Numbered from the stretch's first letter, positions 37,395 to 49,506 are shown. The stretch is DNA of 64,000 nt from Streptococcus mitis (GCF_002005545.1 NZ_LBMT01000001.1:2006301-2070300), one strand, 5' to 3'. A program made the numbers and translations. Notes: a model not told the origin generated them from the letters alone.

Positions 37395-38131
37395 TCTGCA
37401 TCCTCCTCGTTCATAGAAACAAGGGCAACCGTAATGTTGTCTAAACCTCCTGCATTGTTAGCAAAACGCACAAGCGTCGCTGTTTTATCTGCCAAAGGAA
37501 TATCACTGGTTACAATATCACAAATCTCACTGCCTGAAATCATGTTAGTCAAACCATCACTATTGAGCAAGAGATAGTCTCCTGGCTCAAGGGTAATCAT
37601 TCCAAAATCAGGTTGAACTTCATCTTTTTGACCGATTGACTGGGTAATAATATTTTTCTGTGGATGGCTAGCTGCTTCTTCTGGTGTCAATTGACCTGCC
37701 TTGAGTAATTCATTAACTAAAGAATGGTCGCTCGTCAACTGGTGGTATTCTTCTCCACGAATCAAACCGATACGAGAATCTCCAATATGGGCATAGATAG
37801 CTTGATTGCCAATAATAGCAACAGCCTCAAGAGTTGTTCCCATTCCTTTATAGGCATCATCTTGTCCAAGTTGATGAATCTTTTGATTTTCAATTTCTAG
37901 GTAATTGGCGAACCATTCACGTACTTCATTGACTGTATCGATCTGGGTGTCAACCCAAGCTATACCTAGGTCTGTTACCGCCATTTCACTAGCGATATTC
38001 CCTGCGCGATGACCTCCCATCCCATCAGCTAAAATAATCATAGTACGTCCAGCTCTATTGACATAGTGGTTGACATAGTCTTGGTTATTTGTTCGTTTCT
38101 GACCAACATCTGTTAATAATGAAATTTCCAT
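37391..38131 (-). CDS. phpP: PP2C-type protein phosphatase
   Basis: 246 residues with PP2C metal-binding motifs: [10 protein letters not shown] (14-23), [16 protein letters not shown] (33-48), [10 protein letters not shown] (115-124) and [10 protein letters not shown] (186-195). It reverses phosphorylation by StkP, whose gene overlaps its end. The pair is the standard cell-division signalling module of streptococci. Confidence 0.96.
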   Translation of the reverse strand: MEISLLTDVGQKRTNNQDYVNHYVNRAGRTMIILADGMGGHRAGNIASEMAVTDLGIAWVDTQIDTVNEVREWFANYLEIENQKIHQLGQDDAYKGMGTTLEAVAIIGNQAIYAHIGDSRIGLIRGEEYHQLTSDHSLVNELLKAGQLTPEEAASHPQKNIITQSIGQKDEVQPDFGMITLEPGDYLLLNSDGLTNMISGSEICDIVTSDIPLADKTATLVRFANNAGGLDNITVALVSMNEEDAE

Positions 38132-38145
38132 GTGTCAGTTCCTTC

Positions 38146-39462
38146 CTAATCCGATATCTTGCGAAATTGACTGATGAAGAATCCATCACTTCCATACAAT
38201 TCAGGTGTAATGAGGATACAGCCGTCTTTCACGATATCCTTACATTCATGTTCTAGTTTTACCTGCTCGAACTCAGGATGATTTTCTAAAAACGCCTCAA
38301 CGACTTGAAAATTCTCCTCTGAGACAATAGTACAGGTACTATAAGTTATTATACCACCTTTGCCTAGTGTTTGACAAACACTACCTAATATTTCTAGCTG
38401 AATTTCCTGCAAGGACGCGAAATCTGCCGTTTCTTTATTGTATTTGATGTCTGGTTTCCGTCGCAAAAGACCGATTCCTGAACAGGGAGCATCCACTAGA
38501 ATCTTGTCAAAGGAATTCTGCCCAAAAAGCTCATGCACCTTTCTGGCATCTAGTTTTTGCCTTTGAACCTGATCTGCAACTCCTAAACGTTGGGCATTTT
38601 CTTGGATTAAGTCCAACTTATGGTCGTACAAGTCCAGAGCAGTAACCTGACCTGTCTTGAGATAAGAGGCTATATGGGCTGTTTTCCCACCCGGAGCCGC
38701 ACAAGCATCAAGCACTCGCTCATCTCCCTGCAAATTCAAAGTTGGCGCAACCAGCTGACTGGACTCGTCTTGGATGGTAATGGCTCCCTCTGCAAACAAA
38801 TCATGGCCTGCAAAATGCCCCTGCTCCTTAACCAGACCAGAAGGAGACAAGGATGAATCACTGGCCTCCAACAAGGCTTTGATTTCCTCTTTTCGGCTTA
38901 AATCAGTCACACGAATACTGGCCTTGTTACGCACCAAGAGACTTTCAAAAATAGCTTGCGCTCGCTCCTCTCCGTATTCTTCCTTGAGCTTGGCAACTAG
39001 CCAAACCGGAAGGGAATAGGCTATGGAGTCACGCTTGTTTTTTCGTTTGATGCTGGCAATATCTGGCCAGCCTTCACGCAAGATACGGCGAAGGACAGCG
39101 TTGACCAATTTTTCACTGCCTTTTTTACGGACTTTGGCTAATTCTACTGCTTCATTGACCACAGCATGGTCTGGAATCTTATCCAAATAGCGGAGCTGGT
39201 AAGCACTCATGAGAAGAAGGACATAAAGCCAACTATCTAACTGGTCTCTGTCTTCAATAAAGTGTGATAGGTACCATTCCAGAGTCAGTTTACGGGCTAC
39301 CGTTCCATAGATCAGCTCGGTCACCAAGCCCTTGTCTGCTGCCGAAAGTTGACTTCCCTTGAGATGCTTATTTAAGGCGATATTTGAGTATGCTTGATTG
39401 ATAAAAACATCCTCTAATACTGCTAGAGCTAAACTTCTAGCCGTTTCTACTTTAGTCACCAA
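38146..39462 (-). CDS. rsmB: 16S rRNA (cytosine-967 C5) methyltransferase
   Basis: 438 residues. An N-terminal NusB-like RNA-binding domain (about 1-140) precedes a Rossmann methyltransferase with [15 protein letters not shown] (about 251-265) and the two catalytic cysteines in [18 protein letters not shown] and [12 protein letters not shown]. The protein is also called Sun/RsmB. It overlaps fmt by 11 bases at its start and precedes phpP by 14 bases. Confidence 0.95.
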   Translation of the reverse strand: MVTKVETARSLALAVLEDVFINQAYSNIALNKHLKGSQLSAADKGLVTELIYGTVARKLTLEWYLSHFIEDRDQLDSWLYVLLLMSAYQLRYLDKIPDHAVVNEAVELAKVRKKGSEKLVNAVLRRILREGWPDIASIKRKNKRDSIAYSLPVWLVAKLKEEYGEERAQAIFESLLVRNKASIRVTDLSRKEEIKALLEASDSSLSPSGLVKEQGHFAGHDLFAEGAITIQDESSQLVAPTLNLQGDERVLDACAAPGGKTAHIASYLKTGQVTALDLYDHKLDLIQENAQRLGVADQVQRQKLDARKVHELFGQNSFDKILVDAPCSGIGLLRRKPDIKYNKETADFASLQEIQLEILGSVCQTLGKGGIITYSTCTIVSEENFQVVEAFLENHPEFEQVKLEHECKDIVKDGCILITPELYGSDGFFISQFRKISD

Positions 39463-40387
39463 ATCGTTCTCCTACAGTCAATGTACGTCCAACTCCATTG
39501 AGGAAGGAAGCAATGTCCATCTTAGGTTTACCAGCAGGCTGAACTTGTTTGAGAGACAAAGCTCCTTCAGCTGTTGCGACAATCAATTCTTTCTTGCCGA
39601 TAGAGAGAATCTCTCCTGGATTTCCCTGACCATCTACTGGTAGGGCTTCATAAATCTTAAAGCGGTCGCCCTTAAGGAAAGTATGGGTAACAGGCCACGG
39701 GTTCATTCCACGGATTTGGTTAAAGAGTTGACGATTGCTTTTGTTCCAGTCCAGTTTTTCTTCCTCTGGCTTGATATTTGGCGAGAAAGTGACCTGGCTT
39801 GGTTCTTGTGGTTCAGGTTTGATATCACCAGCAATATAGGCAGGCAAAGTGTCCAAAAGCAAATCGCGACCAACTAGCGCCAATTTTTCAAACAAGGTCC
39901 CGACATTGTCCTCATCTGTGATCGGAATACTACGACGAGAAATCATATCTCCTGCATCCATTTCCTTAACCATTTCCATAATGGTCACACCAGCTTCCTC
40001 ATCACCTTGAATCAAGGCATAATGGATAGGCGCACCACCACGGTGTTTTGGAAGAAGGGAAGCGTGAACATTGACAGCAAAGTCCATGCTATCAAGGAGT
40101 TTACTTGGAAGAAACTGCCCAAAAGCAGCAGTCACAATTCCATCTGCTCCTAAATTCATAATAGCTTCCATCTCTGGGCTTCCAGATAATTTTTCAGGTT
40201 GGTAAATTGGAAGATCTGCTTCCTTGGCAGCCTGTTTGACTGGGGTTTCTTGAATAACTTTTTTACGACCAACAGCACGGTCTGGCTGGGTCACAACGGC
40301 TAGAATTTCGTAACGGTCATCTGTCAAAAGACCTTTTAAGACTGTTGCTGAAAAGTCGGGAGTTCCCATAAAGATTAGTTTTGTCAT
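39452..40387 (-). CDS. fmt: Methionyl-tRNA formyltransferase
   Basis: 311 residues. The formyl-THF site appears in [24 protein letters not shown] (about 107-130) and the SLLPxxRG motif is complete. A C-terminal OB-like domain follows. It formylates the initiator Met-tRNA. It lies between priA and rsmB in one run, the common Firmicute order. Confidence 0.96.
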   Translation of the reverse strand: MTKLIFMGTPDFSATVLKGLLTDDRYEILAVVTQPDRAVGRKKVIQETPVKQAAKEADLPIYQPEKLSGSPEMEAIMNLGADGIVTAAFGQFLPSKLLDSMDFAVNVHASLLPKHRGGAPIHYALIQGDEEAGVTIMEMVKEMDAGDMISRRSIPITDEDNVGTLFEKLALVGRDLLLDTLPAYIAGDIKPEPQEPSQVTFSPNIKPEEEKLDWNKSNRQLFNQIRGMNPWPVTHTFLKGDRFKIYEALPVDGQGNPGEILSIGKKELIVATAEGALSLKQVQPAGKPKMDIASFLNGVGRTLTVGERFGD

Positions 40388-40399
40388 ATCTTCTCCTTC

Positions 40400-42796
40400 T
40401 TATAAAAATTGCTGTGGCTCATGGTCAATGCTGAGACGGAGCTCACTATTTTCCCGTTCTTGAGTCAAGGCCAAGACCTGATTGAGGGTCGTCCCCAGCT
40501 CATCTTCTAAACGGTATTTAATTAAAATCTGGTAATGATATAGGTTGTGGGTACGGGCGATGGGTTTGGGCGTTGGCCCGAGAATCTTACTTGTTTCGGA
40601 CAAACCTGATCGTAAAATGTTCATGACTTCATAAGCACGTTTGACAACCTCTTCTTCTTTCTTATGAGAAAGGGTAATGCCAATGGTGAAATAGTAAGGT
40701 GGATAGCCAAGTTGTCGTCTAATTCCCATTTCATAGGCATAAAAACCTTCGTAATCCTGATCCTTGGCAAATCGAATAGCATAGTGTTGCGGATTGTAGG
40801 ACTGGATCAAGACCTGACCAGCTTTTTCAGCCCGACCTGCCCGACCTGCCACCTGAGTCAAGAGCTGGAAGGTTCTCTCAGAAGAACGGAAATCAGGCAG
40901 ATTTAAGGCCGTATCCGCATTGAGAACTCCTACTAGTGTCACATTGGGAAAATCCAAACCTTTGGCAATCATCTGAGTACCTAGTAAAATATCCGCTTCC
41001 CCTTGTCCAAACTGGTCAAGCAGAGCTTGATGACTACCTTTCTTACGAGTCGTGTCCACATCCATCCGCAAAATGCGGGCCTGCGGAAAGAGTTCTGCCA
41101 GCTCATCATAAGCCTTCTGTGTCCCTGTCCCATAGTAACGAATACTTCGGCTCTTACAGTTAGGACAGACCTGAGGAATGTCCTTAGAAAAACCACAATA
41201 ATGGCAGTTCATAGTCTTAGTATCCATGTGCAGGGTGAGAGAAATGTCACAGTTGGGACAAGTATCAACGGTCCCACACTCCCGACACATGACAAAGCTA
41301 GAATAGCCACGGCGATTGAGCATGAGAACCACCTGCTCTTTTTTAGACAGACGGTCTTGGATGGCTTCTAGCAAAGGAGGCGTAAAGTTTGATGTCTCGT
41401 TTTGTCCAATATAGTCACGAAAGTCAACCACTTGAACCTCAGGAATCGTTGCCAAAGGATTGGCCCGTTGGGTTAGACATAAGTGTTGATAGACGCCTTT
41501 GCCAGCCCGAGCACGGCTTTCCAGACTAGGAGTTGCTGAACCAAGTACCAGAGCTGCTTGATTGTACTGGGCCCGTAAAATGGCCACTTCTCTAGCATGG
41601 TAACGGGGATTACTGTCCTGCTTATAAGTCGCTTCATGTTCCTCATCGATAATCATAACACCTAGATTTTTCAGCGGAGCAAAGATGGCCGATCTGGCGC
41701 CCACAACAACTTGAGCGTCTCCACGCTCGACCTTGCGCCATTCGTCATACTTTTCACCATTGGACAGGCCTGAGTGAAGAATGGCCACCTTGTCCCCAAA
41801 ACGTGCAATAAAACGCTCCGTCATCTGAGGAGTCAGGGAAATCTCAGGTACCAGCAAAATAGCTGTCTTGCCCTTGTCCAAGGCCCCTTGGATAATCTGC
41901 AAATAAACCTCGGTCTTCCCACTTCCTGTAATCCCTTGAAGGAGGAAGGGAGGCTGATGACTACCAATAGCACTCACAACCGCATCACGCGCCTGTCTTT
42001 GCTCTGGATTCAATTCCAAAGGCTGACTTGCCTCAATGCCTTCAAAATAAGCAGCCGAGCGTTGCACTTCCTTTTGGACTATGGACACAGCACCTTGTTC
42101 CACAAAAAAGTTGACTTGCTCTCGCGAGTAGGACTCTAGCAAACTAGCCAAGGAAGCACTCTCAGGATGAGACAGCAAATAGTCTCTCAGTTCTAACTTT
42201 TTCTTGGCGCGTGTAGAAATCTCTACTCCTTCTAATTGAGCAAGGTCAACCTCATACCAAGACTGGGTCTTGATCTTCTTTTGATCGACTGCCTGATATT
42301 CCAGACCAAGCAGGCCTTTTCTAGTCAAACGCATCATTTCAGCTTGCTTACCTAAATCTAGAGAAGAAAAGGCTAGCGAATCTTCTGAACCAAACAAGCG
42401 CTCTCGGTCTTCCTGACTCAGACCTTCCAGAGGATAGAGAATCTTGTCATAGCTGGAGTTCAGAAACCCTGGTAACATAGCCTTGAGGATAGAGATTTTG
42501 TAGGAGAAGACAGATTTGCGTAACTCCTCAGCCAGCCAGAGTTGTTCTTGCGTGAGAACAGGAGAAAAATCCAGCACCTCAGCAATATCTTTTAAATCTT
42601 GATTAGGCTCTTCTTCATCTGGTTGGGACTCCAAACCAAGAACAATCCCTTGAATCAGGCGATTGCCCTTACCAAAGGGCACATGAACCCGCATCCCAAC
42701 TTCCAGCATTCCCTCAAATTCCTCAGGAATCTTGTAACTATAGGGCTGGTCCGTCTGCATCAAGGGCACATCTACGATAATCTTGGCTATAGCCAT
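40400..42796 (-). CDS. priA: Primosomal replication restart helicase PriA
   Basis: 798 residues. Walker A GITGSGKTEVYLQII (about 289-303), Walker B IDEEHE and the zinc-binding cysteines CRECGTVDTCPNC and CHYCGFSKDIPQVCPNC (about 510-550) are all present. The N-terminal 3'-DNA-binding domain is typical (IIVDVPLMQTDQPYSYKIP). It restarts stalled forks by loading DnaB through PriA-dependent primosome assembly. Confidence 0.96.
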   Translation of the reverse strand: MAIAKIIVDVPLMQTDQPYSYKIPEEFEGMLEVGMRVHVPFGKGNRLIQGIVLGLESQPDEEEPNQDLKDIAEVLDFSPVLTQEQLWLAEELRKSVFSYKISILKAMLPGFLNSSYDKILYPLEGLSQEDRERLFGSEDSLAFSSLDLGKQAEMMRLTRKGLLGLEYQAVDQKKIKTQSWYEVDLAQLEGVEISTRAKKKLELRDYLLSHPESASLASLLESYSREQVNFFVEQGAVSIVQKEVQRSAAYFEGIEASQPLELNPEQRQARDAVVSAIGSHQPPFLLQGITGSGKTEVYLQIIQGALDKGKTAILLVPEISLTPQMTERFIARFGDKVAILHSGLSNGEKYDEWRKVERGDAQVVVGARSAIFAPLKNLGVMIIDEEHEATYKQDSNPRYHAREVAILRAQYNQAALVLGSATPSLESRARAGKGVYQHLCLTQRANPLATIPEVQVVDFRDYIGQNETSNFTPPLLEAIQDRLSKKEQVVLMLNRRGYSSFVMCRECGTVDTCPNCDISLTLHMDTKTMNCHYCGFSKDIPQVCPNCKSRSIRYYGTGTQKAYDELAELFPQARILRMDVDTTRKKGSHQALLDQFGQGEADILLGTQMIAKGLDFPNVTLVGVLNADTALNLPDFRSSERTFQLLTQVAGRAGRAEKAGQVLIQSYNPQHYAIRFAKDQDYEGFYAYEMGIRRQLGYPPYYFTIGITLSHKKEEEVVKRAYEVMNILRSGLSETSKILGPTPKPIARTHNLYHYQILIKYRLEDELGTTLNQVLALTQERENSELRLSIDHEPQQFL

Positions 42797-42861
42797 CTTC
42801 TCACCTCCTCCTTGTCAGTACATTCTTGCAATAGAAAAAATAAGATTGAGTCCCCCCAACC

Positions 42862-43176
42862 TTAAATTTTTTCACCATCTTCTTTTTCTTTAGCGATTTG
42901 CTCTTTGATTTTCTTTTCTTCTTCTTCTTTGCGGCGTTTTTCTTCTTCGATACGGCGACGCACTGCTTCACGTTTTCCTTCTGGATCTGGGTGAATTGTT
43001 ACATTTCCTGATTCGATTTCTTCTAAAGCGCGAAGAGTTGATTTTTCAGACTTGAAACCTTGAGTTGCTGGCGCACCTGCTTCCAATTCGTGGGCACGTT
43101 TTGCTTCCAAGATTACGAGTGAATATTTTGAAGGAACCTTGTCTAGCAAGGTATCAATAGAGGGTTTTAACATCAT
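42862..43176 (-). CDS. rpoZ: RNA polymerase omega subunit
   Basis: 104 residues beginning [30 protein letters not shown], the omega fold, and [11 protein letters not shown]. The C-terminal third is a very charged Glu/Lys/Arg helix. It lies 24 bases after gmk, the usual Firmicute pairing. Confidence 0.94.
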
Positions 43177-43200
43177 TTACTTGTACCTATTTTCTAAATT

Positions 43201-43842
<642 letters not shown>

Positions 43843-43956
43843 TCAGTCTGTGAAATAACATTTCTCTAGAATAATGGCAAAAAGCCAGATTATCTTTTAC
43901 AGTCTTTCTATCTAGTGTAACAAAAAAGCAGTAATTTTTCAACTGCTCTTTCTTAT

Positions 43957-45570
43957 TTATTTAGCATAATCTACTGCACGAAGCTCGCGAATCACGGTTA
44001 CCTTGATATTTCCTGGGTAATCGAGATTGTTTTCAATTTTCTCACGAACTTTATGAGCCAAAATTGTGACTTTGTCGTCCTTGATTTGTCCTGGATTGAC
44101 CATGATACGGATTTCACGTCCTGCTTGAAGGGCAAAGCTAGTTTGTACTCCTTCAAAGCCATTCGCAATTTCTTCCAAATCATGGAGACGCTTGATGTAG
44201 CTTTCAAGAGACTCACTACGAGCACCTGGACGGGCTGCGCTCAAGGCATCTGCTGCAGCAACGATCACTGCAATGACACTTTCGGCTTCTACATCACCGT
44301 GGTGACTAGCAATCGTATTGACCACAACTGGGTGTTCCTTATACTTACGAGCCAATTCCATACCGATTTCAACGTGGCTTCCTTCAACCTCGCGGTCAAT
44401 GGCTTTCCCGATATCGTGAAGGAATCCAGCACGACGGGCAAGAGCCGCATTTTCACCCAGTTCGCTCGCCATGATACCAGCCAACTTAGCAACCTCAATC
44501 GAATGACGCAAGACATTTTGTCCATAAGAAGTACGGAACTGCAAACGTCCCATAATCTTCATCAAGTCTGGATGAAGGTTTGGCGCACCAATCTCATAGG
44601 CAGCGGCCTCACCGTATTCACGGATCTTATTGTCAATCTCTTGACGGTTTTTCTCAACCAACTCTTCGATACGAGCTGGATGGATACGACCATCCTTAAG
44701 CAACATTTCCATGGTCATACGGGCAATCTCACGACGAATCGGATCAAATCCTGACAAGGTCACCACTTCTGGTGTATCGTCGATAATCACATCGACCCCT
44801 GTCAAACTTTCAAAGGTACGAATGTTACGACCTTCACGACCAATAATGCGTCCCTTCATAGTATCGTCTGGCAGATGAACCGTTGAGTTTGTTGACTCCG
44901 CTACATATTCACCAGCGATACGTTGCATAGCTTGAACCAGGATATCCTTGGCCATTTTGTCAGAACGTTCCTTGACCTCTTGCTCAGCTTCGCGAATACG
45001 GCTAGCAATCTCCTTGGTCAAGTTTTCCTCTGTCTGAGCCAAGATAATATCTCGTGCTTCTGCCTGAGACAGGGCACCAATACGCTCTAACTCTGCTTCT
45101 TTTTGTCTTTCGACTTCCTCTAATTGCTCTTCACGCGCATCAAGGTTTTTCGCTCTATCAGAAATACTTTGTTCTTTTTGTTCAAGTGTTTGTTCTTTAC
45201 TCGTCAAATTGTCGTCCTTACGGTCGAGGCTAGTAGCTCTCTCTGTCAAACGACTTTCGATTTGTTTGAGTTCTTGACGTTCTGATTTGAATTCAGCGTC
45301 CACTTCTTCACGGTATTTTCTGGCTTCTTCTTTGGCCTCCAATAGTGCTTCTTTTTTAAGAGACTTGCTTTCACGCTTGGCTTCATTAACAAGTAAATCT
45401 GCTTCACGCTCAGCTTGTCCACGTAAATTAGTTGCTTCTTGTTCAGCATTTAAAAGCATCAACTCCGCAGCTTCCTGAGATGATTTCATCTTGGCTGAGA
45501 TGCTGACATATCCAATGACTAAACCAATGATGACGGCAAAAACAGCAATCGCAATCGACATGATTTCCAT
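43957..45570 (-). CDS. rny: Ribonuclease Y
   Basis: 537 residues. One N-terminal membrane helix (about 1-22), a long coiled coil (30-200), a KH domain ([15 protein letters not shown]) and an HD domain ([17 protein letters not shown] with HDIGKAID) occur in the family order. The enzyme makes the initiating endonuclease cuts of mRNA decay at the membrane. The other degradosome member, PNPase, is encoded at 7529. Confidence 0.96.
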   Translation of the reverse strand: MEIMSIAIAVFAVIIGLVIGYVSISAKMKSSQEAAELMLLNAEQEATNLRGQAEREADLLVNEAKRESKSLKKEALLEAKEEARKYREEVDAEFKSERQELKQIESRLTERATSLDRKDDNLTSKEQTLEQKEQSISDRAKNLDAREEQLEEVERQKEAELERIGALSQAEARDIILAQTEENLTKEIASRIREAEQEVKERSDKMAKDILVQAMQRIAGEYVAESTNSTVHLPDDTMKGRIIGREGRNIRTFESLTGVDVIIDDTPEVVTLSGFDPIRREIARMTMEMLLKDGRIHPARIEELVEKNRQEIDNKIREYGEAAAYEIGAPNLHPDLMKIMGRLQFRTSYGQNVLRHSIEVAKLAGIMASELGENAALARRAGFLHDIGKAIDREVEGSHVEIGMELARKYKEHPVVVNTIASHHGDVEAESVIAVIVAAADALSAARPGARSESLESYIKRLHDLEEIANGFEGVQTSFALQAGREIRIMVNPGQIKDDKVTILAHKVREKIENNLDYPGNIKVTVIRELRAVDYAK

Positions 45571-45903
45571 GTTTTTACCTCATTTTATTGTTATTCCGAA
45601 TGACATACATTCTTTTACATTCTACCATAAAAAAGTGATTTTCACAAACCTAAAATAGAATATGTTTTGGGGAATTTTAGGACTACAGTTTCTTGAATTT
45701 TTGAGGAGATAATTCATTGTCACTATCAAAAAGTTCCGCAGAATCTCTACAGCTATGGATTATCTGGTGCCGTGCCGAATAGTGTTCCGCTAGATTTAAA
45801 CATTTTTACTTTCAAATCTTTGAAAACTCACTTTGAGAAATCACAGCGTATCTTCAAGGTCAAATTTGTCACAACTTAACAATTTTTACTTAGTTGTATC
45901 AAT
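45571..45903. other. Intergenic region between rny and the SIR2 gene
   Basis: 333 bases without a supported gene. On the plus strand a start-less frame runs open from 45697 to 45879 (60 codons, ending LNIFTFKSLKTHFEKSQRIF then KVKFVTT and stop). It could be debris of a former gene, but I recognise no family. The rny promoter should lie near 45600..45660. Confidence 0.5.
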
Positions 45904-48651
45904 TTATTTCTTAAATATTAGTTTGTCCTCTTCTAGAGCTTTTAAAATATACTCATTAATCAATTTATTATCTTCTTCATTTTTTGAAAAATAAGTTTTA
46001 ATATTATTGGGAGTTCTATGTTCTAATAGACGATGGATAACATCATCACTTCTATCATGGAACCAGGTCCAATCTACTTCAGGATAAAGACCTAGAATAT
46101 CTTCTTCAATATCTTTTAAAATCTTAAAATCAGAAAAATATCCTTTTCTACTTAAGTTATATAAATCTGATACAGATTTTTCTCTTGGGTCTGGGAAAGT
46201 TTTAACCCCCTCATCTCTTTTATCATTAATTCTTTTAATCAAATGATGGTAGATTTTATTTTGTATCTGAGGAAAATCATAGACATTCGAACTCATCAGA
46301 TCAATTACTTTGTGGTAAATAATGTTCTCTGATTGTTCATAGACTTTTAGAATATCCAGAATATCATCTTTAACATCCTCTTCAAAATACTTAAAAAAGT
46401 GGCATATCAAATCAGAATATTCTACAATTCTTTTTACATCATCATTTTTATATTTTATTCTTAAAATATCTGTATTAAATTTTTCGAGTACTATTATTGC
46501 AGTTTCCTGTTCAGTTGAGCAATATTCTAGTAACCGTGAATAGAGTGGGTACACTGAATTATATAAAGAAAAATTTTTCTCCAATATTTCATTTAAATGT
46601 TTATTTACAGTCCCAATTATCTTAGATTTCAATGAATCTTTATCAATAGCATCCATATTAGCGAGGACATTTTTAATAAGTCCCTTAACTTCCTCGCTCC
46701 AATTATAATACAGTGTCTGAGTATTTAAAATATCTATTACTCTTTCTATGTCAATATCATCAACAAGAGGAAGAAAAGTTAGTATATTTTTAAGTTCTCG
46801 AAGTTTTTCATCCTCAGTAATTTTAAGACTTTCTTGCAGATGAGTAATTCGATTCAACAAATATTCTTTTGCTTCCTCAGTAACTTTTATTTTGCCAAAT
46901 GAATAGTTTCTAAAATATAAATTTACAACCTTAAAATCTATACTCGGCAGAATTAATTGGACATCATCCAAATCAAGATTTTTAAGCCAAGAGGCTGTTC
47001 TATCAAAAACACTTGCCTCAGGTTTGATATATGAATTATCATAACTGAGTAATAATATTTCTAAATATCTATTAATGATTGATTTATAAATCTTATAATG
47101 TTCAACACATAAACAATTTAATTTTAAAAAGTTATAAAGATTTTTTACTGTAAACTCCGCATTAAAGAGATGATTATTTTCAGACCACCCTCCTCTTCTA
47201 TAGTTTTCATGCTCTTCACGAATTTCATCAAATAATTCATTAATAGTTTCTAATTTTTTATATAAAAAATTGAGACTAAGGATTGAATCTCTAAAAAATT
47301 CTATAATCTTTTTCTCATCTCCAGTAACCGAGTTAATAATTTGTTCTGTTAATTCGTTTAATTCTCCATCATAAAGTGGCTCTGCATAACTAGGTGTTTT
47401 TTCGTATCTATCAATTATTTGAATTTGCTGAAAATTAAATTCACAAACTAAAAAATTAAAATAGTCTTTCTGACGAAATGCTATATTAGCTAGTTCTCTA
47501 AATTTTGCTTTTGCTAAGGAATATTGTTTTTCTTCATACAACTTAAAAGCCTTACTTAAGAATCGATTACCCTTTAAATCTCTAGGCTCACCAATCTCCA
47601 TATCTAGAAAGCGGTTTAATAAAGATTTTTTAGATACCATAATTCGTAATTCTTCATGACCATCAATTTCAAATCTTGATTGATCATTTCCAAACCAGCA
47701 ATACTCATCATCCCAGTTTAAAGCCCTTTTCTTTAAATCAGAATATCTAGAAAAATCTTTCGCATCAATAAAACTAAGTCTATCTAAAAAAGCCAGTTGA
47801 TTCCATAAATCATCAGCATTATTTACATCTTGACTTCGGTTTTCTGATAGAACCTCTAAAAAATATTTTGTCCTGCAATACAATTTGTTCTGTTTTTCTG
47901 ATGTCTCCTGACCTAGATTCTCTTCATTAGAGATAATGAAAATTCCTTGCTTCTTATAATACTCTCGAATGATCATAGACGGTTCCTCGGGAGTATAAAA
48001 ATAAGCATTTTTAGCATCCAATTTAAATGTATTTTGAATCATTCTAAAAATTGAATTAAAAGTCGAATCACTTAGAGAATACCCCACAAACAATAGAGTA
48101 TGATTCATTATCAATGACTGGATTAAAGTAGAAATCATTGGGAAGTTCAAATGATAGTCTGAATAATCATCTTCTTTCAAAACAATATTTTTCTTACTGA
48201 AGTCACCATGCATTTTAATCAAGTATCTTTCCGAACTCGTATAGGGGATGTCTTTATCTTCAGCTACTACATTGTACTTTAACAAGCCACTTTCAAATTG
48301 ACTCTCCAGAAGTGAATCATAGTTTGTCGTAATAATATGTTTTGGTGCAATTTTTTCTATTAATTTATGTAACTCATTTGGTTTACTCAATCCCTTCTTA
48401 AAGAAAATTTCTTCTATCTTCTTTGTGTACTGATTTTTCCCAAAAGTATCATAATAATACTGAGCAATTCTCAGTGGACTATCTGTTCTTTCTTCTGGTA
48501 TGTCCAATTCTTTTTTTAATGATTGAATCAATTCTCCCCAAGTTGGTAGATTAGAATTAGCTGATATTCCTGCACCAACAAACAAAACTAAGGAATTTTC
48601 TTTAATAGAATTCTTTATTTGAGTTATAGATAAATTATAATTTTCTTCCAT
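45904..48651 (-). CDS. SIR2-domain protein with long helical C-terminus, probable anti-phage NADase
   Basis: 915 residues. The SIR2-type NAD-binding domain is complete: LFVGAGISANSNLP (23-36), IITTNYDSLLE (106-116, N110), YLIKMHGDF (143-151, H148) and LFVGYSLSDSTFNSIF (187-202). The remaining 650 residues are helical and charged, without a motif I recognise. This resembles the DSR (defence-associated sirtuin) layout, in which phage sensing triggers NAD+ depletion. The gene is strongly AT-rich compared with rny and tmcAL and stands alone between conserved genes, both signs of acquisition. Confidence 0.88.
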   Translation of the reverse strand: MEENYNLSITQIKNSIKENSLVLFVGAGISANSNLPTWGELIQSLKKELDIPEERTDSPLRIAQYYYDTFGKNQYTKKIEEIFFKKGLSKPNELHKLIEKIAPKHIITTNYDSLLESQFESGLLKYNVVAEDKDIPYTSSERYLIKMHGDFSKKNIVLKEDDYSDYHLNFPMISTLIQSLIMNHTLLFVGYSLSDSTFNSIFRMIQNTFKLDAKNAYFYTPEEPSMIIREYYKKQGIFIISNEENLGQETSEKQNKLYCRTKYFLEVLSENRSQDVNNADDLWNQLAFLDRLSFIDAKDFSRYSDLKKRALNWDDEYCWFGNDQSRFEIDGHEELRIMVSKKSLLNRFLDMEIGEPRDLKGNRFLSKAFKLYEEKQYSLAKAKFRELANIAFRQKDYFNFLVCEFNFQQIQIIDRYEKTPSYAEPLYDGELNELTEQIINSVTGDEKKIIEFFRDSILSLNFLYKKLETINELFDEIREEHENYRRGGWSENNHLFNAEFTVKNLYNFLKLNCLCVEHYKIYKSIINRYLEILLLSYDNSYIKPEASVFDRTASWLKNLDLDDVQLILPSIDFKVVNLYFRNYSFGKIKVTEEAKEYLLNRITHLQESLKITEDEKLRELKNILTFLPLVDDIDIERVIDILNTQTLYYNWSEEVKGLIKNVLANMDAIDKDSLKSKIIGTVNKHLNEILEKNFSLYNSVYPLYSRLLEYCSTEQETAIIVLEKFNTDILRIKYKNDDVKRIVEYSDLICHFFKYFEEDVKDDILDILKVYEQSENIIYHKVIDLMSSNVYDFPQIQNKIYHHLIKRINDKRDEGVKTFPDPREKSVSDLYNLSRKGYFSDFKILKDIEEDILGLYPEVDWTWFHDRSDDVIHRLLEHRTPNNIKTYFSKNEEDNKLINEYILKALEEDKLIFKK

Positions 48652-48993
48652 ATTTGAACCATCCTATCATTAGTTTGTATGACATAAATACAAATTATCC
48701 TTCGAAATTTTCTTCTTTTCTGTTATATAATCATAAATAAGAGTTTATCATTGTTTATAAATATAAAAATTTGTTTGTCTTTTATATTCAATTATGATTT
48801 TTAATATTAACAATTCTCTTCATTATACCACAAGATAAGAGCTATAAAGCGGATTCAAGGGACAAGAACCTAGTTATTATACTAAAATTTTTCACTGGCT
48901 TTTTAACTTATGAAATCTGTCATTTTCCAATCAACTTTATCTTTAATTTATTAGCTAAAATTTAAAAAATAAAAAGCCTACCTTTCAGTAGAC
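48652..48993. other. AT-rich intergenic region upstream of the SIR2 gene
   Basis: 342 bases with no supported gene. It is very AT-rich and should hold the SIR2 gene promoter. No inverted repeats, operator or transposon end could be picked out apart from the terminator at its left end of the yoeB gene. Confidence 0.5.
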
Positions 48994-48996
48994 CTA
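48968..48996 (-). terminator. Terminator after yoeB
   Basis: On the minus strand GTCTAC, a CTTTCA-complement loop and GTAGGC form a stem followed by TTTTTATTTTTT. It is nearly the same in sequence as the terminator at 49611..49638. Confidence 0.75.
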
Positions 48997-49248
48997 GTAA
49001 TGATCTTTGAAAGACAAGAAAGCCACGCTATCTCCATCCATCATATAAATCAAGCGATTTTCTGCGTCGATACGACGTGACCAGGCTCCTTGGTAGTCAT
49101 ACTTGAGTGGTTCTGGCTTACCTATTCCTGTAAAGGGATCACGTTGAATATCCTTGATTAGTTTATTGATTATTTTCAACGTTTTCTTGTCCTGAGTTTG
49201 CCAGTAGCAATAATCTGCCCAGGCATCTTCTGTAAACTTGAGCAGCAT
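48994..49248 (-). CDS. yoeB: YoeB-type ribosome-dependent mRNase toxin
   Basis: 84 residues matching YoeB throughout: LLKFTEDAWADYCYWQTQDKK at the start, LIKDIQRDPFTGIGKPEPLKY in the middle, and SRRIDAENRLIY with catalytic Arg/His near the end (SFKDHY). It cleaves mRNA in the ribosomal A site. It follows its antitoxin by 3 bases. Confidence 0.94.
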   Translation of the reverse strand: MLLKFTEDAWADYCYWQTQDKKTLKIINKLIKDIQRDPFTGIGKPEPLKYDYQGAWSRRIDAENRLIYMMDGDSVAFLSFKDHY

Positions 49249-49251
49249 TCC

Positions 49252-49506
49252 TCACTCCTCAATAACATGGACTTGAGTGCTTCCAGCACGGACTTGAGCC
49301 ATTCCTCGCAAAACCTTGTCTGATAACTCCTTATTTTGAGCGATTCTCAGAGTTTCTTGAATACTATCCCACTCGCTCTTTGAAAGAACTACAATGTCCT
49401 CGTTTGGATTTTTATTGACCACCGTCAAAGGCTCAAATTCATCATTTACCTTTTTCATGTAGTCTTTTAAATGATTTCGGAATGTTGAGTAAAGAACTGC
49501 TTCCAT
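49252..49506 (-). CDS. yefM: YefM-family antitoxin
   Basis: 84 residues from the ATG at 49506; a longer frame to 49545 has weaker start signals. It begins MEAVLYSTFRNHLKDYMKKVND and shows the VVLSKSEWDSIQETLRI pattern of Phd/YefM proteins. It binds YoeB and represses the operon. In S. pneumoniae a BOX element is reported upstream of this operon; none is present in the 130 bases here. Confidence 0.93.
   Translation of the reverse strand: MEAVLYSTFRNHLKDYMKKVNDEFEPLTVVNKNPNEDIVVLSKSEWDSIQETLRIAQNKELSDKVLRGMAQVRAGSTQVHVIEE

Noticed and set aside
45697..45879. Small protein gene on the plus strand
   Set aside because: The frame has no start codon with a ribosome site and no recognised family; it is more likely non-coding or debris.
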